Positions 50,522 to 59,052 of a DNA stretch of 64,000 nucleotides are shown piece after piece; positions within the stretch are counted from its first letter, which is position 1; each line of letters opens with the position of its first letter. The DNA is from Myxococcales bacterium (GTDB lineage: Bacteria > Myxococcota_A > Polyangia > Polyangiales > Polyangiaceae). Position numbers and translations under genes: made by a program. Under the pieces are notes generated by a model that made no database searches, was not told the origin of the DNA, and worked only from the letters and a program-made list of their open reading frames with translations. The stretch lies in the NCBI GenBank assembly GCA_016794345.1, contig JAEUKE010000233.1:1-64000 (forward strand). Direction: 5' to 3'.

Positions 50522-51463
50522 GTGGCGGACGTCGTCGTCGTGGGCAGCCTGAACTGTGACCTGGTGATGCGGGTCGCGCGCCTTCCGCGGCCGGGCGAGA
50601 CCGTGCCCGGCACCGGCTTCGAGACCTTCGTCGGCGGCAAGGGCTGCAACCAGGCGATCGCCGCCGCGCGCGCGGGCGCGAAGGTCGCCATGATCGGTCG
50701 CGTCGGACGCGACGCGTATGGCGACCGAATCCTCGAGGTGCTCCGTCGGGCCGGCGTCGACGTGACAGGGGTCGTCCGCGACGAGACAGAGGGCACGGGC
50801 GTCGCGCAGATCTTCGTCGACGACGCGGGGCAAAACGTCATCGGAGTCGCGCCGCGTGCAAACGGTCGCGTCGGCGCGGCCTCGCTGAGCGCGTTCACTT
50901 CGCTCCTCGAGCGCGCCCGCGTTCTCCTCCTGCAGCTCGAGGTCCCGGTGGAGGCGGGGCTCGCGGCCGCGCGAGTCGTGCGCGCGGCCGGCGGTCGCGT
51001 CGTCCTCAACCCCGCGCCCATCCCGGCCGACCCGGCAAGCCTTCGCGAGCTGCTCGGCGCCGCCGATCTGATCCTCCCCAACGAGACCGAGGCGGAGGCG
51101 CTGACCGGGGTCGCTTGCGCCGATCGCGCGCGCGCGGCCGAGGCGGCGCGCGCTCTCGGCGCGGCATCGGGTGGCGCGGTCGTCGTCACGCTCGGTGACC
51201 GCGGCGCGATCGTCGCCGAACGAGGGGCCGAGCCCGTGTCATCCCCCGCGTTCATGGTGCCCGTCGTCGACACGACCGCGGCAGGTGATGCGTTCGCGGG
51301 CGCGCTCGCGGCCTCGCTCGCGGCCGGCGCCGATCTCGTCCGCGCCGCGCGGCTCGCCAACGCAGCGGGCGCGCTCGCGTGCACGCGCGCAGGCGCGGAG
51401 CCGTCGCTCCCCACTCGCGAGGCGATCGAGGCGCTTGCCGCGAGGGCCGGTCAGGGGACGTAG
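50522..51463 (+). CDS. rbsK: Ribokinase (PfkB family)
   Basis: 313 residues, matching RbsK length, from a GTG 5 bases after the previous stop, with GGGAGGATGAG upstream. PfkB signatures are complete. VVVGSLNCDLVMRV opens the protein, ETVPGTGFETFVGGKGCNQAIAAARAGA is signature 1 with the ribokinase GGKGxNQA, VLNPAP and LPNETEAEALTG follow, and the C-terminal DTTAAGDAFAGALAASL carries the anion hole and catalytic Asp. The GGKGxNQA and NE motifs favour ribokinase over fructokinase or 2-keto-3-deoxygluconate kinase. It phosphorylates ribose to ribose-5-phosphate. No ribose transporter is adjacent, so the ribose could come from intracellular turnover. Its 3' end overlaps the convergent export gene by 13 bases. 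Confidence 0.9.
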   Translation: MADVVVVGSLNCDLVMRVARLPRPGETVPGTGFETFVGGKGCNQAIAAARAGAKVAMIGRVGRDAYGDRILEVLRRAGVDVTGVVRDETEGTGVAQIFVDDAGQNVIGVAPRANGRVGAASLSAFTSLLERARVLLLQLEVPVEAGLAAARVVRAAGGRVVLNPAPIPADPASLRELLGAADLILPNETEAEALTGVACADRARAAEAARALGAASGGAVVVTLGDRGAIVAERGAEPVSSPAFMVPVVDTTAAGDAFAGALAASLAAGADLVRAARLANAAGALACTRAGAEPSLPTREAIEALAARAGQGT

Positions 51464-52047
51464 ACGGTGTCGCCCGCGACGAGGATGAGGTTCGCCTCGG
51501 GGCGCTTGCGCGTCTGGATGTCGTCGTACGAAACAGGGATGCGCCGCATCTTGCCGTCGCCGCCTTGCCGCACGACCTCGATGTTGTCGGTGTCGGCGAA
51601 GCGGGTTGGCCCGCCGGCCATGGCCAGCGCGTCGGCCACCGAAACGTAGAACTGCGACTGGAACGAGCCTGGGTTGTTCACGTTCCCCGTGACGGTGAAC
51701 CGGTAGCTCGCGACGGCCGACACGGCGACCGTGACGATGGCCGCCTCCGCCTTCACGTATTGCGAGATGCGCTTGGTGATCTCGTCGCGCACCTGCGAGG
51801 GCGTGCGCCCCGCGACCTTGATGTCGCCGACGAGCGGCATGGTGATCGTCCCGTCGGGGCGCACGAGCGCGCCTGTCGAGAGGTCCGCGTTTTGCCAGAC
51901 GTTGATGGCCAGCGAGTCCCCCGCGCCGATCACGTACTCGTGCTGCCGCGGATCGAACTCTTTCTTGTAGTTGTACTTGTGGCTGGTGCCCCCGCAGGCA
52001 GCGAGGACGACCAGAAGCACGAGCAAAGCGAGCCGCGCGACCTTCAC
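51451..52047 (-). CDS. Polysaccharide export lipoprotein (Wza-like, short form)
   Basis: 198 residues from a GTG opening VKVARLALLVLLVVLAACGG, with lipobox VLAAC; the longer upstream frame would bury the signal. The mature protein has the Poly_export domain (YVIGAGDSLAINVWQN, LVRPDGTITMPLVGDIKVAGRTPSQVRDEI) and one SLBB beta-grasp domain (YRFTVTGNVNNPGSFQSQFYVSVADALAMAGG). It lacks the third domain and the C-terminal amphipathic helix that forms the pore in full Wza (about 380 residues). It therefore probably assembles the periplasmic part and needs a separate outer-membrane channel. It lies 29 kb from the polymerase/co-polymerase cluster but is the only such gene in the window. Confidence 0.9.
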   Translation of the reverse strand: MKVARLALLVLLVVLAACGGTSHKYNYKKEFDPRQHEYVIGAGDSLAINVWQNADLSTGALVRPDGTITMPLVGDIKVAGRTPSQVRDEITKRISQYVKAEAAIVTVAVSAVASYRFTVTGNVNNPGSFQSQFYVSVADALAMAGGPTRFADTDNIEVVRQGGDGKMRRIPVSYDDIQTRKRPEANLILVAGDTVYVP

Positions 52048-52096
52048 GCGCGGGAGGATTGCACAATCGGGCGCGGACCCCAAGGCCCGGCTGGCG

Positions 52097-53431
52097 TCAG
52101 CGCTGGAAGTCGTAGACCGAGCCCAGCCCGAGGATCCTCGTCAGCTCGTCGAGCGCCGCTGCCCCTTCTCGCCACAGGGCGGGATCGCCCAGGTCCTCCG
52201 GCAAGAGGCGGTCGCGGTACCGCGTCTCCACCCACCGGCGAAGCTCCCCCTCGAGCGCGTCGTCGAAGAGGACGCGCGCGCCGAGCGCGCTCAGGTCTTC
52301 CGGGCGCAGCGGGACACGTTGGCGCAGGCACGCCGGGCCGCCGCCGTTCTTCATCGACTGCCCCACGTCCAGGTAGACGACGCGGCGAACGGGGTTGTCC
52401 GAGGCGACGACCCGCTCTAGGAACGCGCGCGCGCGGGGGCTCGCTTCGCTCTCCTTCGGCGCGACGATGACCATCTCGTCATTGGGTGTGGTGACGATCT
52501 GCGAGTTGAATGGGTAAGCTGCGACCGCGTCGGCGATCGGCAGCTCCACCTCGGTGGCCCAGACCTGCGCCACGGCGCCGCCCGACCGCGTGCTTATCTC
52601 ACGGCGCACCGCTTCGCCGTCCGCGAACGCGAGCTCGTGTGCGAGAAACACGTGCCGGTGCCCGACCGCCACGACGTCCGTGTGGAACGCGCCCGCGTCG
52701 ATGCCGGCGGGGTGCTGCCGCGCGAAGATCGCCGCGCCGGGCCGGAGCGCGAGCAGGCGAGCCAGCGCTTCGCTCGACTCCTTCGTCTGCCGAGCCGGGT
52801 AGCGGGTCGGCCCAGCGTCGTCCGGGCCGAGCGCGACGCGGCCCCAGCCGAAGAGGTGAATGGCCTGGCCGCCCGGGGGCTCGAGCCGCGTGTGGTTCGC
52901 GGCGCCTTCGTCGGCGAGCTGCGTGCCGCCGGGGAGCGGCTCGTGCACCTCGAAGCGCGACTCATCGGAGAAGATCGCGTGGAGCACGGCGTACGTGGTC
53001 TCCGCTTCGAGGCTTCGGTGGAACATGTGCCGCAGGTTCGCGACGACGACGTGCAGGCGGCCATCCGTCGTGTCGGTCGCGGGCGCGACCGTGGCTGCGT
53101 TCGCGGCCCACATCGACGAAGCGCTCGACACGAGCCGCAGGAGCTGGGGCGCCTCGGTCGCGACGCGTGCGAGCGCGTGCTCCGGCGAGCCCCCGAAGCC
53201 GAGGCGCCGCAGCGCAGCGAGGCTGGGGCGTGGCTGCGGCGGGAGCACTGCCTGCGCGACGCCCAGACTCGCGAGCGCGCGCATCTTGTCGATGCCTTGC
53301 AGCGCCGCGGCGCGCGGGTTCGACGCCGAGCCCTCGCTCTCTTGGCTGGCGACGTTTCCTGCGGAGAGCCCGGCGAAGTTGTGCGTCGGACCGACCAGCC
53401 CGTCGAAGTTGACCTCGACGAGCCCGCTCAT
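52097..53431 (-). CDS. astB: N-succinylarginine dihydrolase
   Basis: 444 residues (E. coli AstB has 447). The N-terminus VEVNFDGLVGPTHNFAGLS is diagnostic. NHTRLEPP carries the conserved His, AFHTDVVAVGH the second active-site region, and GPACLRQRVPL the nucleophilic Cys near residue 368. It is an amidinotransferase-fold (pentein) enzyme hydrolysing N2-succinylarginine to succinylornithine, ammonia and CO2, the second step of the arginine succinyltransferase pathway. The other ast genes (A, C, D, E) are not in the window. It overlaps the upstream zinc-ribbon gene by 4 bases (ATGA). Confidence 0.96.
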   Translation of the reverse strand: MSGLVEVNFDGLVGPTHNFAGLSAGNVASQESEGSASNPRAAALQGIDKMRALASLGVAQAVLPPQPRPSLAALRRLGFGGSPEHALARVATEAPQLLRLVSSASSMWAANAATVAPATDTTDGRLHVVVANLRHMFHRSLEAETTYAVLHAIFSDESRFEVHEPLPGGTQLADEGAANHTRLEPPGGQAIHLFGWGRVALGPDDAGPTRYPARQTKESSEALARLLALRPGAAIFARQHPAGIDAGAFHTDVVAVGHRHVFLAHELAFADGEAVRREISTRSGGAVAQVWATEVELPIADAVAAYPFNSQIVTTPNDEMVIVAPKESEASPRARAFLERVVASDNPVRRVVYLDVGQSMKNGGGPACLRQRVPLRPEDLSALGARVLFDDALEGELRRWVETRYRDRLLPEDLGDPALWREGAAALDELTRILGLGSVYDFQR

Positions 53432-53679
53432 CCCCAGAGCTTCGCTTCTTTGATCTCGTCGGGGTCTGTCGTGGTCTCGACGACCTGCTCGCACCGGCGG
53501 CACAGGAACTTGATGGAGGTCGGCCGCGCCGAGATGCCCACGAGGACCAAGAACCAGCCCATGGTGGTGTATTGGGCGGAAGGCGAGACGAGCGGATGAT
53601 TCCGATCGTGCCCGCACTTGCAGCGGGGCCGCGCCTTCTTCGTGTCCTTCGCTTCCGCGGGTGCCTCGGGGGATTCCAT
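53428..53679 (-). CDS. Small zinc-ribbon protein
   Basis: 83 residues from the ATG before ESPEAPAEAKD. Four cysteines form two pairs, CKCGHDR and LCRRCEQV, spaced about 38 residues apart, the pattern of a zinc ribbon. Between them is a short hydrophobic stretch (MGWFLVLVGISA) that could span or dip into the membrane. Family not recognised. It overlaps astB by 4 bases and so is translated with it. A regulatory or assembly role for the arginine enzyme is possible, but nothing in the sequence proves it. Confidence 0.7.
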   Translation of the reverse strand: MESPEAPAEAKDTKKARPRCKCGHDRNHPLVSPSAQYTTMGWFLVLVGISARPTSIKFLCRRCEQVVETTTDPDEIKEAKLWG

Positions 53680-53773
53680 GAAGTCTGTCGCCAAGACACT
53701 GATTACCCCTCGGGCTCGGCGAGGCAAGGCCTCTCTTCCCGAGCGCGAGCGCTTTCTGTAGGTTCACGCCCCT

Positions 53774-55846
53774 ATGCTCAGGCGTACCGCCCTCGCTCTC
53801 GCTCTCGCGGCCTCCGCGGTTGGCTGCTCGTCCACGCCCGTCACCACCACGCCGCAGGGCCAACCGCCGGCGGTCGCGACCGGGGCCCCGGTCGGTGCGG
53901 CGCCGCTCGACATGTCACCGGTGCCCGCGCCCAAGTCGCTCTTGCTCGTGTTCCGATCGACGAGCCCCAAGAAGACGCTCGCGGCGATCGAGCGGCTGAT
54001 CCCGATGCCCATCCGCCTCGAAGCGCTGCTGCTCGACGCGACGAAGGGCGCGAGCGCGATGCTCGACATGGAAGAGAGCTTCGATCTCGCCCTCGCGCTC
54101 GACCCCGCGACGGACGACATCGACGATCCGAAGTTCTTCGTCGCCTTCGGCGTCCCGCTCTCGAAGGACTTCAAGCCGCTGCTCGATCTGCTCGAGAAGG
54201 AGGGCGAAGATGTGGAGCAGCTCAGCCCCGAGCACTGGCGGCTTCGTGGCAAGGGCGCGGACGGGCTGACGTGCGAGATCCTCGCCCCCGAGGGCAAGCG
54301 CGCGAGGCTCGTCTGTGGCGACGGCACGAGCGCCTACCGTGAGCTCGGGCCGTGGCTCGCACGGACGCTCCCGGCCGAGCCCAAGCCCGCGCAGGACCTC
54401 TGGCTCCGGGCGGACTTTGCGCCGGTGCGCAACGTCATCCTTCCGAAGCTCCGCTCCGAGATGGACAAGGGCCTCGGGGATCTCCGCAAAGAGATGACCC
54501 AGGCCGGCGTGAACGAGCCGGAGCTGCTCGACGCGCCCTCCACGTTCGCGAAGGAGGTCGCGCTCGCGCTCGAGGAGATCGATCACCTCGACGCCACCTT
54601 CGCGATCGATCCCAACAAGGTGGAGCTCTCCGGCTCGATGGAGCTCTCGTTCCGCGGCAAGGAGTCGTGGCTCACGAAGGTCATGACGGACGGCGCCGCT
54701 ACGCCCGCCCAGCCGCCCGAGGCGTTCTGGCGCCTCCCGAAGGACTCGGACTCGGCGCTGTTCGGTCGTACAGCTGATCCCGCGCTCTTCCTCGGCATTC
54801 GCCGCGTGGGCAAGAAGGGGCTCTCGGTCGGGCTCGACTTCCTTCAGCGCGAAGCGAACGGCCTCCTGAAGGACGCGGACAAGCAGGCCTTCATCGGCCT
54901 GTTCGACTCCATCCCGTCGTTCAAGGGCACGTGGGCCTCGGCCTCCGGCACCATCGCGCCGCTCGCTGGCGGGTTCCCCGCCGGCGGCAAGCCCGACTCG
55001 TTCACGCCCCAGCAGGCGATCGTGGAGGCGAAGAACCGCGCCCGTTCGATCCTCGGCTGGTCGGTCATCAACGCCGAAGGCGACCCCGCCCAGATGATCT
55101 CGTTCTTGTCGAAGGGCGTCGATGCTTACGGTCGTGTCATTCGAATCGCCAAGGAGGAGGCGGACCAGAAGCTCAAGACCGCGCCGCCCAGCCTGAAGGA
55201 CATCTACCGCAAGCAGCGTGCAGAGCTCGACACGATCCCGCCGAAGGTGAAGCTCGTCCAGAATGCGCCGGGCTACCCCAAGGGGTCGGCCGTGCTCGAG
55301 CTCGACATCGGCTTCTCGAGCGAAGACGTGTGGACGTGGGTGCACCCGGACCAGAGCTGGGACTCGCGAAAGCCGCACCCGAAGGGCAAGGCCACGCGCG
55401 GCTCGGTCCCGATCCGCGTCGTCGTCGTCCCCGAGGAGGCTGGCCGCTTCGTCTGGGGCTACGGCGCCGATCCCGACATCCTCAAGTCCAGGATCCTCGG
55501 CTCGCTCAAGGGCGCGAAGACGGAAGGCACGCTCGCAGCGCGCACCGATCTCGGCCGGCTGAAGCGACCGATGCAAGGCGGCGGCTTCCTCTCGTACGGG
55601 CGCACGTTCGAGAGCCTCGCGAAGGTCGACGAGAACGACAGCGACATGCAGGAGCTGCTCGCGATCCTCGGCAAGCTGCCGCACAAGGGCAACGCGCCTG
55701 TCTTCCTCTACGGCGGCGGCAAGACCGGCTCGAGCCCCAGCCTCTCGGCCGAGATCGTGTTCGAGAAGCCCTGGGTGGAGGACCTCTCCGTGCTGGTGAA
55801 AGAGATCGCAATGGGGCAGAAGCGCTCGTCCGCCGCGCGGCCCTGA
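53774..55846 (+). CDS. Large lipoprotein of unknown function
   Basis: 690 residues. The signal MLRRTALALALAASAVGCSST has a lipobox (SAVGC). A short Thr/Pro-rich linker is followed by a long alpha/beta region with repeated KSLLLVFRSTSPKKTLAAIERL-like and ELSFRGKESWL-like units, and a later VELVQNAPGYPKGSAVLELDIGF-type strand block. Acidic helices (DKGLGDLRKEMTQAGV, FAKEVALALEEIDHL) alternate with strands. I recognise no domain; the pattern resembles DUF3352-like or similar repetitive periplasmic proteins of myxobacteria. It stands alone, 94 bases from the divergent zinc-ribbon gene, so it has its own promoter. Base composition matches its neighbours. Confidence 0.8.
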   Translation: MLRRTALALALAASAVGCSSTPVTTTPQGQPPAVATGAPVGAAPLDMSPVPAPKSLLLVFRSTSPKKTLAAIERLIPMPIRLEALLLDATKGASAMLDMEESFDLALALDPATDDIDDPKFFVAFGVPLSKDFKPLLDLLEKEGEDVEQLSPEHWRLRGKGADGLTCEILAPEGKRARLVCGDGTSAYRELGPWLARTLPAEPKPAQDLWLRADFAPVRNVILPKLRSEMDKGLGDLRKEMTQAGVNEPELLDAPSTFAKEVALALEEIDHLDATFAIDPNKVELSGSMELSFRGKESWLTKVMTDGAATPAQPPEAFWRLPKDSDSALFGRTADPALFLGIRRVGKKGLSVGLDFLQREANGLLKDADKQAFIGLFDSIPSFKGTWASASGTIAPLAGGFPAGGKPDSFTPQQAIVEAKNRARSILGWSVINAEGDPAQMISFLSKGVDAYGRVIRIAKEEADQKLKTAPPSLKDIYRKQRAELDTIPPKVKLVQNAPGYPKGSAVLELDIGFSSEDVWTWVHPDQSWDSRKPHPKGKATRGSVPIRVVVVPEEAGRFVWGYGADPDILKSRILGSLKGAKTEGTLAARTDLGRLKRPMQGGGFLSYGRTFESLAKVDENDSDMQELLAILGKLPHKGNAPVFLYGGGKTGSSPSLSAEIVFEKPWVEDLSVLVKEIAMGQKRSSAARP

Positions 55847-56021
55847 GCCCGCCAAGTGCGAAGCGCGCTACGCGTGCGTAAGGCCAGTATCACCTTGTGG
55901 GATGATGGACGATGCGGCGCGTAGCGGGCTCCTTGGGCTGGTCTTCGGGAGATCCTCCCTGCGCGTCGTGCCAGCGCACCGCGGCAATCCTGCGGGAACA
56001 CGGCTTGCTTCGCACGAGCCC

Positions 56022-56207
56022 ATGCGAATGACTCAGCCCTCCCGGTCCGTCGACAATCAGCTCGCGCCCCCGCTCGAGCTGGTCCGCGGCACCGGCAAGG
56101 ACGACGCGGTCGTGGGGACCATCCGGCGGAAGGAGCCCGCCAAGATCGTCAAGCTCCCGCAGGTCGAAGCGGACGAGTTCTACGCGAACCCGCCCTGCAC
56201 GGACTGA
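56022..56207 (+). CDS. Small hypothetical protein
   Basis: 61 residues from the ATG before RMTQPSRSVDNQLAPP; an alternative ATG is 6 bases further on, and the frame is open back to 55902. The peptide is hydrophilic (LVRGTGKDDAVVGTIRRKEPAKIVKLPQ, VEADEFYANPP) and ends CTD, with no signal or membrane segment. I recognise no family, and no good ribosome-binding site precedes it. Codon use fits coding sequence, and the stop overlaps the convergent VOC gene by 28 bases. It may be a small cytoplasmic or lasso-type peptide precursor-like protein, but the evidence is only that the frame is open. Confidence 0.4.
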   Translation: MRMTQPSRSVDNQLAPPLELVRGTGKDDAVVGTIRRKEPAKIVKLPQVEADEFYANPPCTD

Positions 56208-56716
56208 GCGCCAGCGACCGAATCGAAAAATCGAACGACCTCCGGGGGGGCTTGAACGAGCTCGATGAGCACACCTTCGCCCGAGCGAGGGGAGGTCGCG
56301 TCGCCTCGCGGGTGGATGAAACAGACGTCATGGCCACCCGCGCCCTTGCGGATGCCGCCCGGTGTGAAGCGCACACCGCGCCCCTGGAGCCATGCGACCG
56401 CGGCGGGCAGGTCGTCGATCCAGAGCCCGATGTGGTTCAACGCGGGCTCGTGAACGCGTGGCTTCTTCTCGGGATCGATCGGCTGCATGAGGTCGACCTC
56501 GACCGCCATGGGACCCGCGCCGACGACGACGATGTCCTCGTCGACGTTCTCTCGCTCGCTGCGGAAGGTGCCGCTCGGACAGAGGCCGAGCAGGTCCACC
56601 CAGAGTCCGCGCAGGCTCGCCTTGTCGAGCCCGCCGACCGCGATCTGCTGGATGCCGAGGACGCGAAAGGGGCGAGGGGAATCCGGCTGGGGGCGAGGGG
56701 AGTCCGGCTGGGTCAT
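56180..56716 (-). CDS. VOC (glyoxalase/methylmalonyl-CoA epimerase-like) family protein
   Basis: 178 residues from the ATG before TQPDSPRPQPD. Two betaalphabetabetabeta modules are visible: FRVLGIQQIAVGGLDKASLRGLWVDLLGL, and LNHIGLWIDDLPAAVAWLQGRGVRF with GHDVCFIHPRG and GVLIELVQAP. The metal ligands of the fold are Q/H in the first strand, H in LNHIGL, H in GHDVC and E in LIELVQ. The arrangement is closest to methylmalonyl-CoA epimerase, but the first ligand position is Gln, so another VOC activity is possible. The N-terminus carries a duplicated PDSPRP motif. It lies downstream of the Cys-rich repeat protein gene on the same strand, but a hairpin separates them. Confidence 0.8.
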   Translation of the reverse strand: MTQPDSPRPQPDSPRPFRVLGIQQIAVGGLDKASLRGLWVDLLGLCPSGTFRSERENVDEDIVVVGAGPMAVEVDLMQPIDPEKKPRVHEPALNHIGLWIDDLPAAVAWLQGRGVRFTPGGIRKGAGGHDVCFIHPRGDATSPRSGEGVLIELVQAPPEVVRFFDSVAGAQSVQGGFA

Positions 56717-56740
56717 GGGGTCGAGCCAGTCTAGGCGGGC

Positions 56741-56764
56741 GTGCAGAGGTGTGCACCTCTGCAC
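56741..56764 (-). terminator. Hairpin downstream of the Cys-rich protein gene
   Basis: A perfect 10-bp stem (GTGCAGAGGT / ACCTCTGCAC) with loop GTGC, 13 bases after the stop of the leftward gene. There is no T-run on the far side, so it is not a standard intrinsic terminator. It may protect the 3' end or be part of a factor-dependent terminator. Confidence 0.35.
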
Positions 56765-56776
56765 GCGGGGCGGGAA

Positions 56777-58921
56777 TCACGAACAGGTGGTCGACGAGGA
56801 AGCAGCCGTTCGCTTGTGCCGGAGGAGCCGTGCCAGGCCGAGCGCGGCGACGGCGATCCAACCTGCGTGCGGCGTGCTCGAGCCGACGGGTGACATCGAG
56901 CAGGACTCGGGCTCGTAGACCGGTGCCACCACGGCCGCGTCGACGGGGGGGACCGTCTCCGGGAGCTGCTCGGGCTCCGGCGGGCAGCTCACGCCGCCTT
57001 GCTCACACGTGGGTGCGCAGACCGGGCCTTCGCAGGTCTGTGAGGCACAGGCTTCGCTCGGCGACTCGTCGCACGAGCCTTCGCCGTCGCAGGTCGACGC
57101 TGCGCGCGCCGCGCCGTCGGCGCAGCTCGCGGACGCGCACTCGATATCCGCGCCGGGGAACACGCAGGCTTCGACGTTCGCTCCGTCGCACGAGCCCGCG
57201 CACATGCCGGTTCCGGCGCACGCCGGCCGACCGCCGTGGGGCTCGCCCAGCACTGGCGAGCAACGCCCCTCGGCGCCGGCGACGTCGCAGGCTTCACATT
57301 GGCCGTCGCACGCGCGATCGCAGCAGACGCCGTCCGCGCAGGCGCCGCTCAGGCAGGCCGCGTCTTCGGCGCACGCCGCGCCGTTCTCGACGAGAGGGAT
57401 ACACGCGCCGGCCACGCAGCGCTGGCCGGCGACGCAGTCGTCGTCGGTCGCGCAGCTGGACTTGCAGGCCTCGCCGTCGCACGCGAATCCACCACACGGG
57501 ACCACGACCTCGGCGGGACAGCTCCCGGTGCCGGCGCATTGCCCTGCGGCGATCGCCACACCGTCCGCGCAGGAGGCGCCGCGGCACTCGGTCTCCGCGG
57601 CGGGGTACGCGCAACCGGCCGTGCCCGAGCCGTCACACACGCCGCCGCAGCTCGAGCCGTCGCTCGCGCACGCTGGGCGGGCGCCGACGGGGGCGCCGGC
57701 CACCGCCGAGCAGATCCCTTCCGAGCCGGGCAGCGAGCACGCCTCACACTGGCCCGAGCAGCCCGTGTCGCAGCAGAAGCCGTCGACGCAGTGGCCGCTC
57801 GAACATTGGCCCTGGGCCTGGCAATCTGCGCCGATGTCCTTCTGGGGCAAACACATCCCCGCGGCGCAGTACTCGGTCACCTCGCAGTCGCTGTCCGCCA
57901 CGCAAGGCCCGTCGCAATGGGCGCCTTCGCAAACGAAGGGGGCACAGTCGATCTCCGAGACCGCCGGGCACGCGCCTGCGCCGTTGCAGGACGCAGCTTC
58001 CGTCGCCACGCCGTCGGTGCACGACGCTTGCCTGCACGACGTCTCCTGCGCGGGGTAATGGCAGGCCGAGCTCGAGCCGTTGCAGACACCGCCACACGCC
58101 GAGCCGTCGCTCGCGCAGTCGGGCCGCGCGCCGTGTGGATCGCCGATGACCGGCGTGCATTGGCCGACGTGCCCCGCGACGTCACACGCCTCACATTGCC
58201 CGCCGCAGGCGCTGTTGCAGCACACGCCGTCCACGCACTGGCCCGAGGCGCACTGCGCGTCGAAGAAGCAGGTCTGGCCGAGGCCGACCTGAGCCTGGCA
58301 GATGCCGGCGCTGCAGAAGTGGCCGGGGTCGCAGTCGGCGTCGATCGAGCAGTCGCCCAGACAGATGGCGTTGCCACACTGGTAGGCGCCGCAGTCCTGT
58401 GTCCCGGAGGGCGGGCATACGCCGCTGCCGTTGCAGAACGCGTTGAACGCGGCGACGCCGTTCTGGCAGGACGCGTCGCGGCACTGTGTCGCGCCGCCCG
58501 GGTAGGCGCACGAGAAGCGGCTCTGCCCGTCGCACGTACCGCCGCACGCGGAGCCGTCGGTCGCGCAGGCAGGTCGGGCGCCGTGCGGCGCGCCGGTCAC
58601 CGGGCTGCAGACCCCGAGCGAGGCCGGGAGGTTGCACGCCTCACACTGCCCCGAGCAGGCCGTGTTGCAGCAGTAGCCATCGACGCAGAAGCCCGAGCTG
58701 CAGCCGTCGCCGCTCTGGCAGGTCTTCGGGTTGCCCGTGCCCACGAGGCAATAGCCGTCTTCGCAGGTGGCCTCGGGCGGGCAGTCCCAGTCGTAGGAGC
58801 AGAGGGCCGCGCGCGCTTCCCCGATCTCCTCGGTCTCCTGCGGCTCATGCTGGCAGGCGGCGAACGCGACGAGGGGCGCGAGGAACAGCAGGCCACGAGG
58901 GGCGGAGAATGCACGCGTCAT
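56777..58921 (-). CDS. Cys-rich tandem-repeat surface protein with lipobox and MYXO-CTERM-like tail
   Basis: 714 residues with about 13% Cys. The N-terminus has a signal and lipobox (LAPLVAFAACQHEP). Four tandem units of about 150 residues follow, each with GxCVDGxCCxxxCxGQCEAC, a SPVxGxPHGxRPxC turn and CxGxSCxDGVA, the EGF/Dickkopf-like 'Cys-rich repeat' style of myxobacterial surface proteins. After an acidic Pro-rich linker the C-terminus SCSMSPVGSSTPHAGWIAV continues into a hydrophobic helix and a basic end (RHKR). This is close to MYXO-CTERM, whose Cys is processed and lipidated by myxosortases. Having both an N-terminal lipobox and a C-terminal sorting tail is unusual. Probably exposed on the cell surface or secreted; role unknown. 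Confidence 0.88.
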   Translation of the reverse strand: MTRAFSAPRGLLFLAPLVAFAACQHEPQETEEIGEARAALCSYDWDCPPEATCEDGYCLVGTGNPKTCQSGDGCSSGFCVDGYCCNTACSGQCEACNLPASLGVCSPVTGAPHGARPACATDGSACGGTCDGQSRFSCAYPGGATQCRDASCQNGVAAFNAFCNGSGVCPPSGTQDCGAYQCGNAICLGDCSIDADCDPGHFCSAGICQAQVGLGQTCFFDAQCASGQCVDGVCCNSACGGQCEACDVAGHVGQCTPVIGDPHGARPDCASDGSACGGVCNGSSSACHYPAQETSCRQASCTDGVATEAASCNGAGACPAVSEIDCAPFVCEGAHCDGPCVADSDCEVTEYCAAGMCLPQKDIGADCQAQGQCSSGHCVDGFCCDTGCSGQCEACSLPGSEGICSAVAGAPVGARPACASDGSSCGGVCDGSGTAGCAYPAAETECRGASCADGVAIAAGQCAGTGSCPAEVVVPCGGFACDGEACKSSCATDDDCVAGQRCVAGACIPLVENGAACAEDAACLSGACADGVCCDRACDGQCEACDVAGAEGRCSPVLGEPHGGRPACAGTGMCAGSCDGANVEACVFPGADIECASASCADGAARAASTCDGEGSCDESPSEACASQTCEGPVCAPTCEQGGVSCPPEPEQLPETVPPVDAAVVAPVYEPESCSMSPVGSSTPHAGWIAVAALGLARLLRHKRTAASSSTTCS

Positions 58922-59052
58922 GAGGCTCCCGTGGAGCGCCGCCTTCGGATGGGACGGCGCTCGACACGGGATGCGGCGCGCTCTCAGTCATCTTGATAGG
59001 TTGCCGGCCGAAGCTGGCAGAGTGACAGCGAACGCAACAATCGCGCGCGGGC

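Noticed and set aside
57236..58996. A 586-codon rightward open frame and several other long frames opposite the Cys-rich protein gene
   Set aside because: The translation is an Ala/Arg/Gly-biased shadow without domains, while the leftward frame has a signal peptide, regular Cys repeats and a sorting tail.
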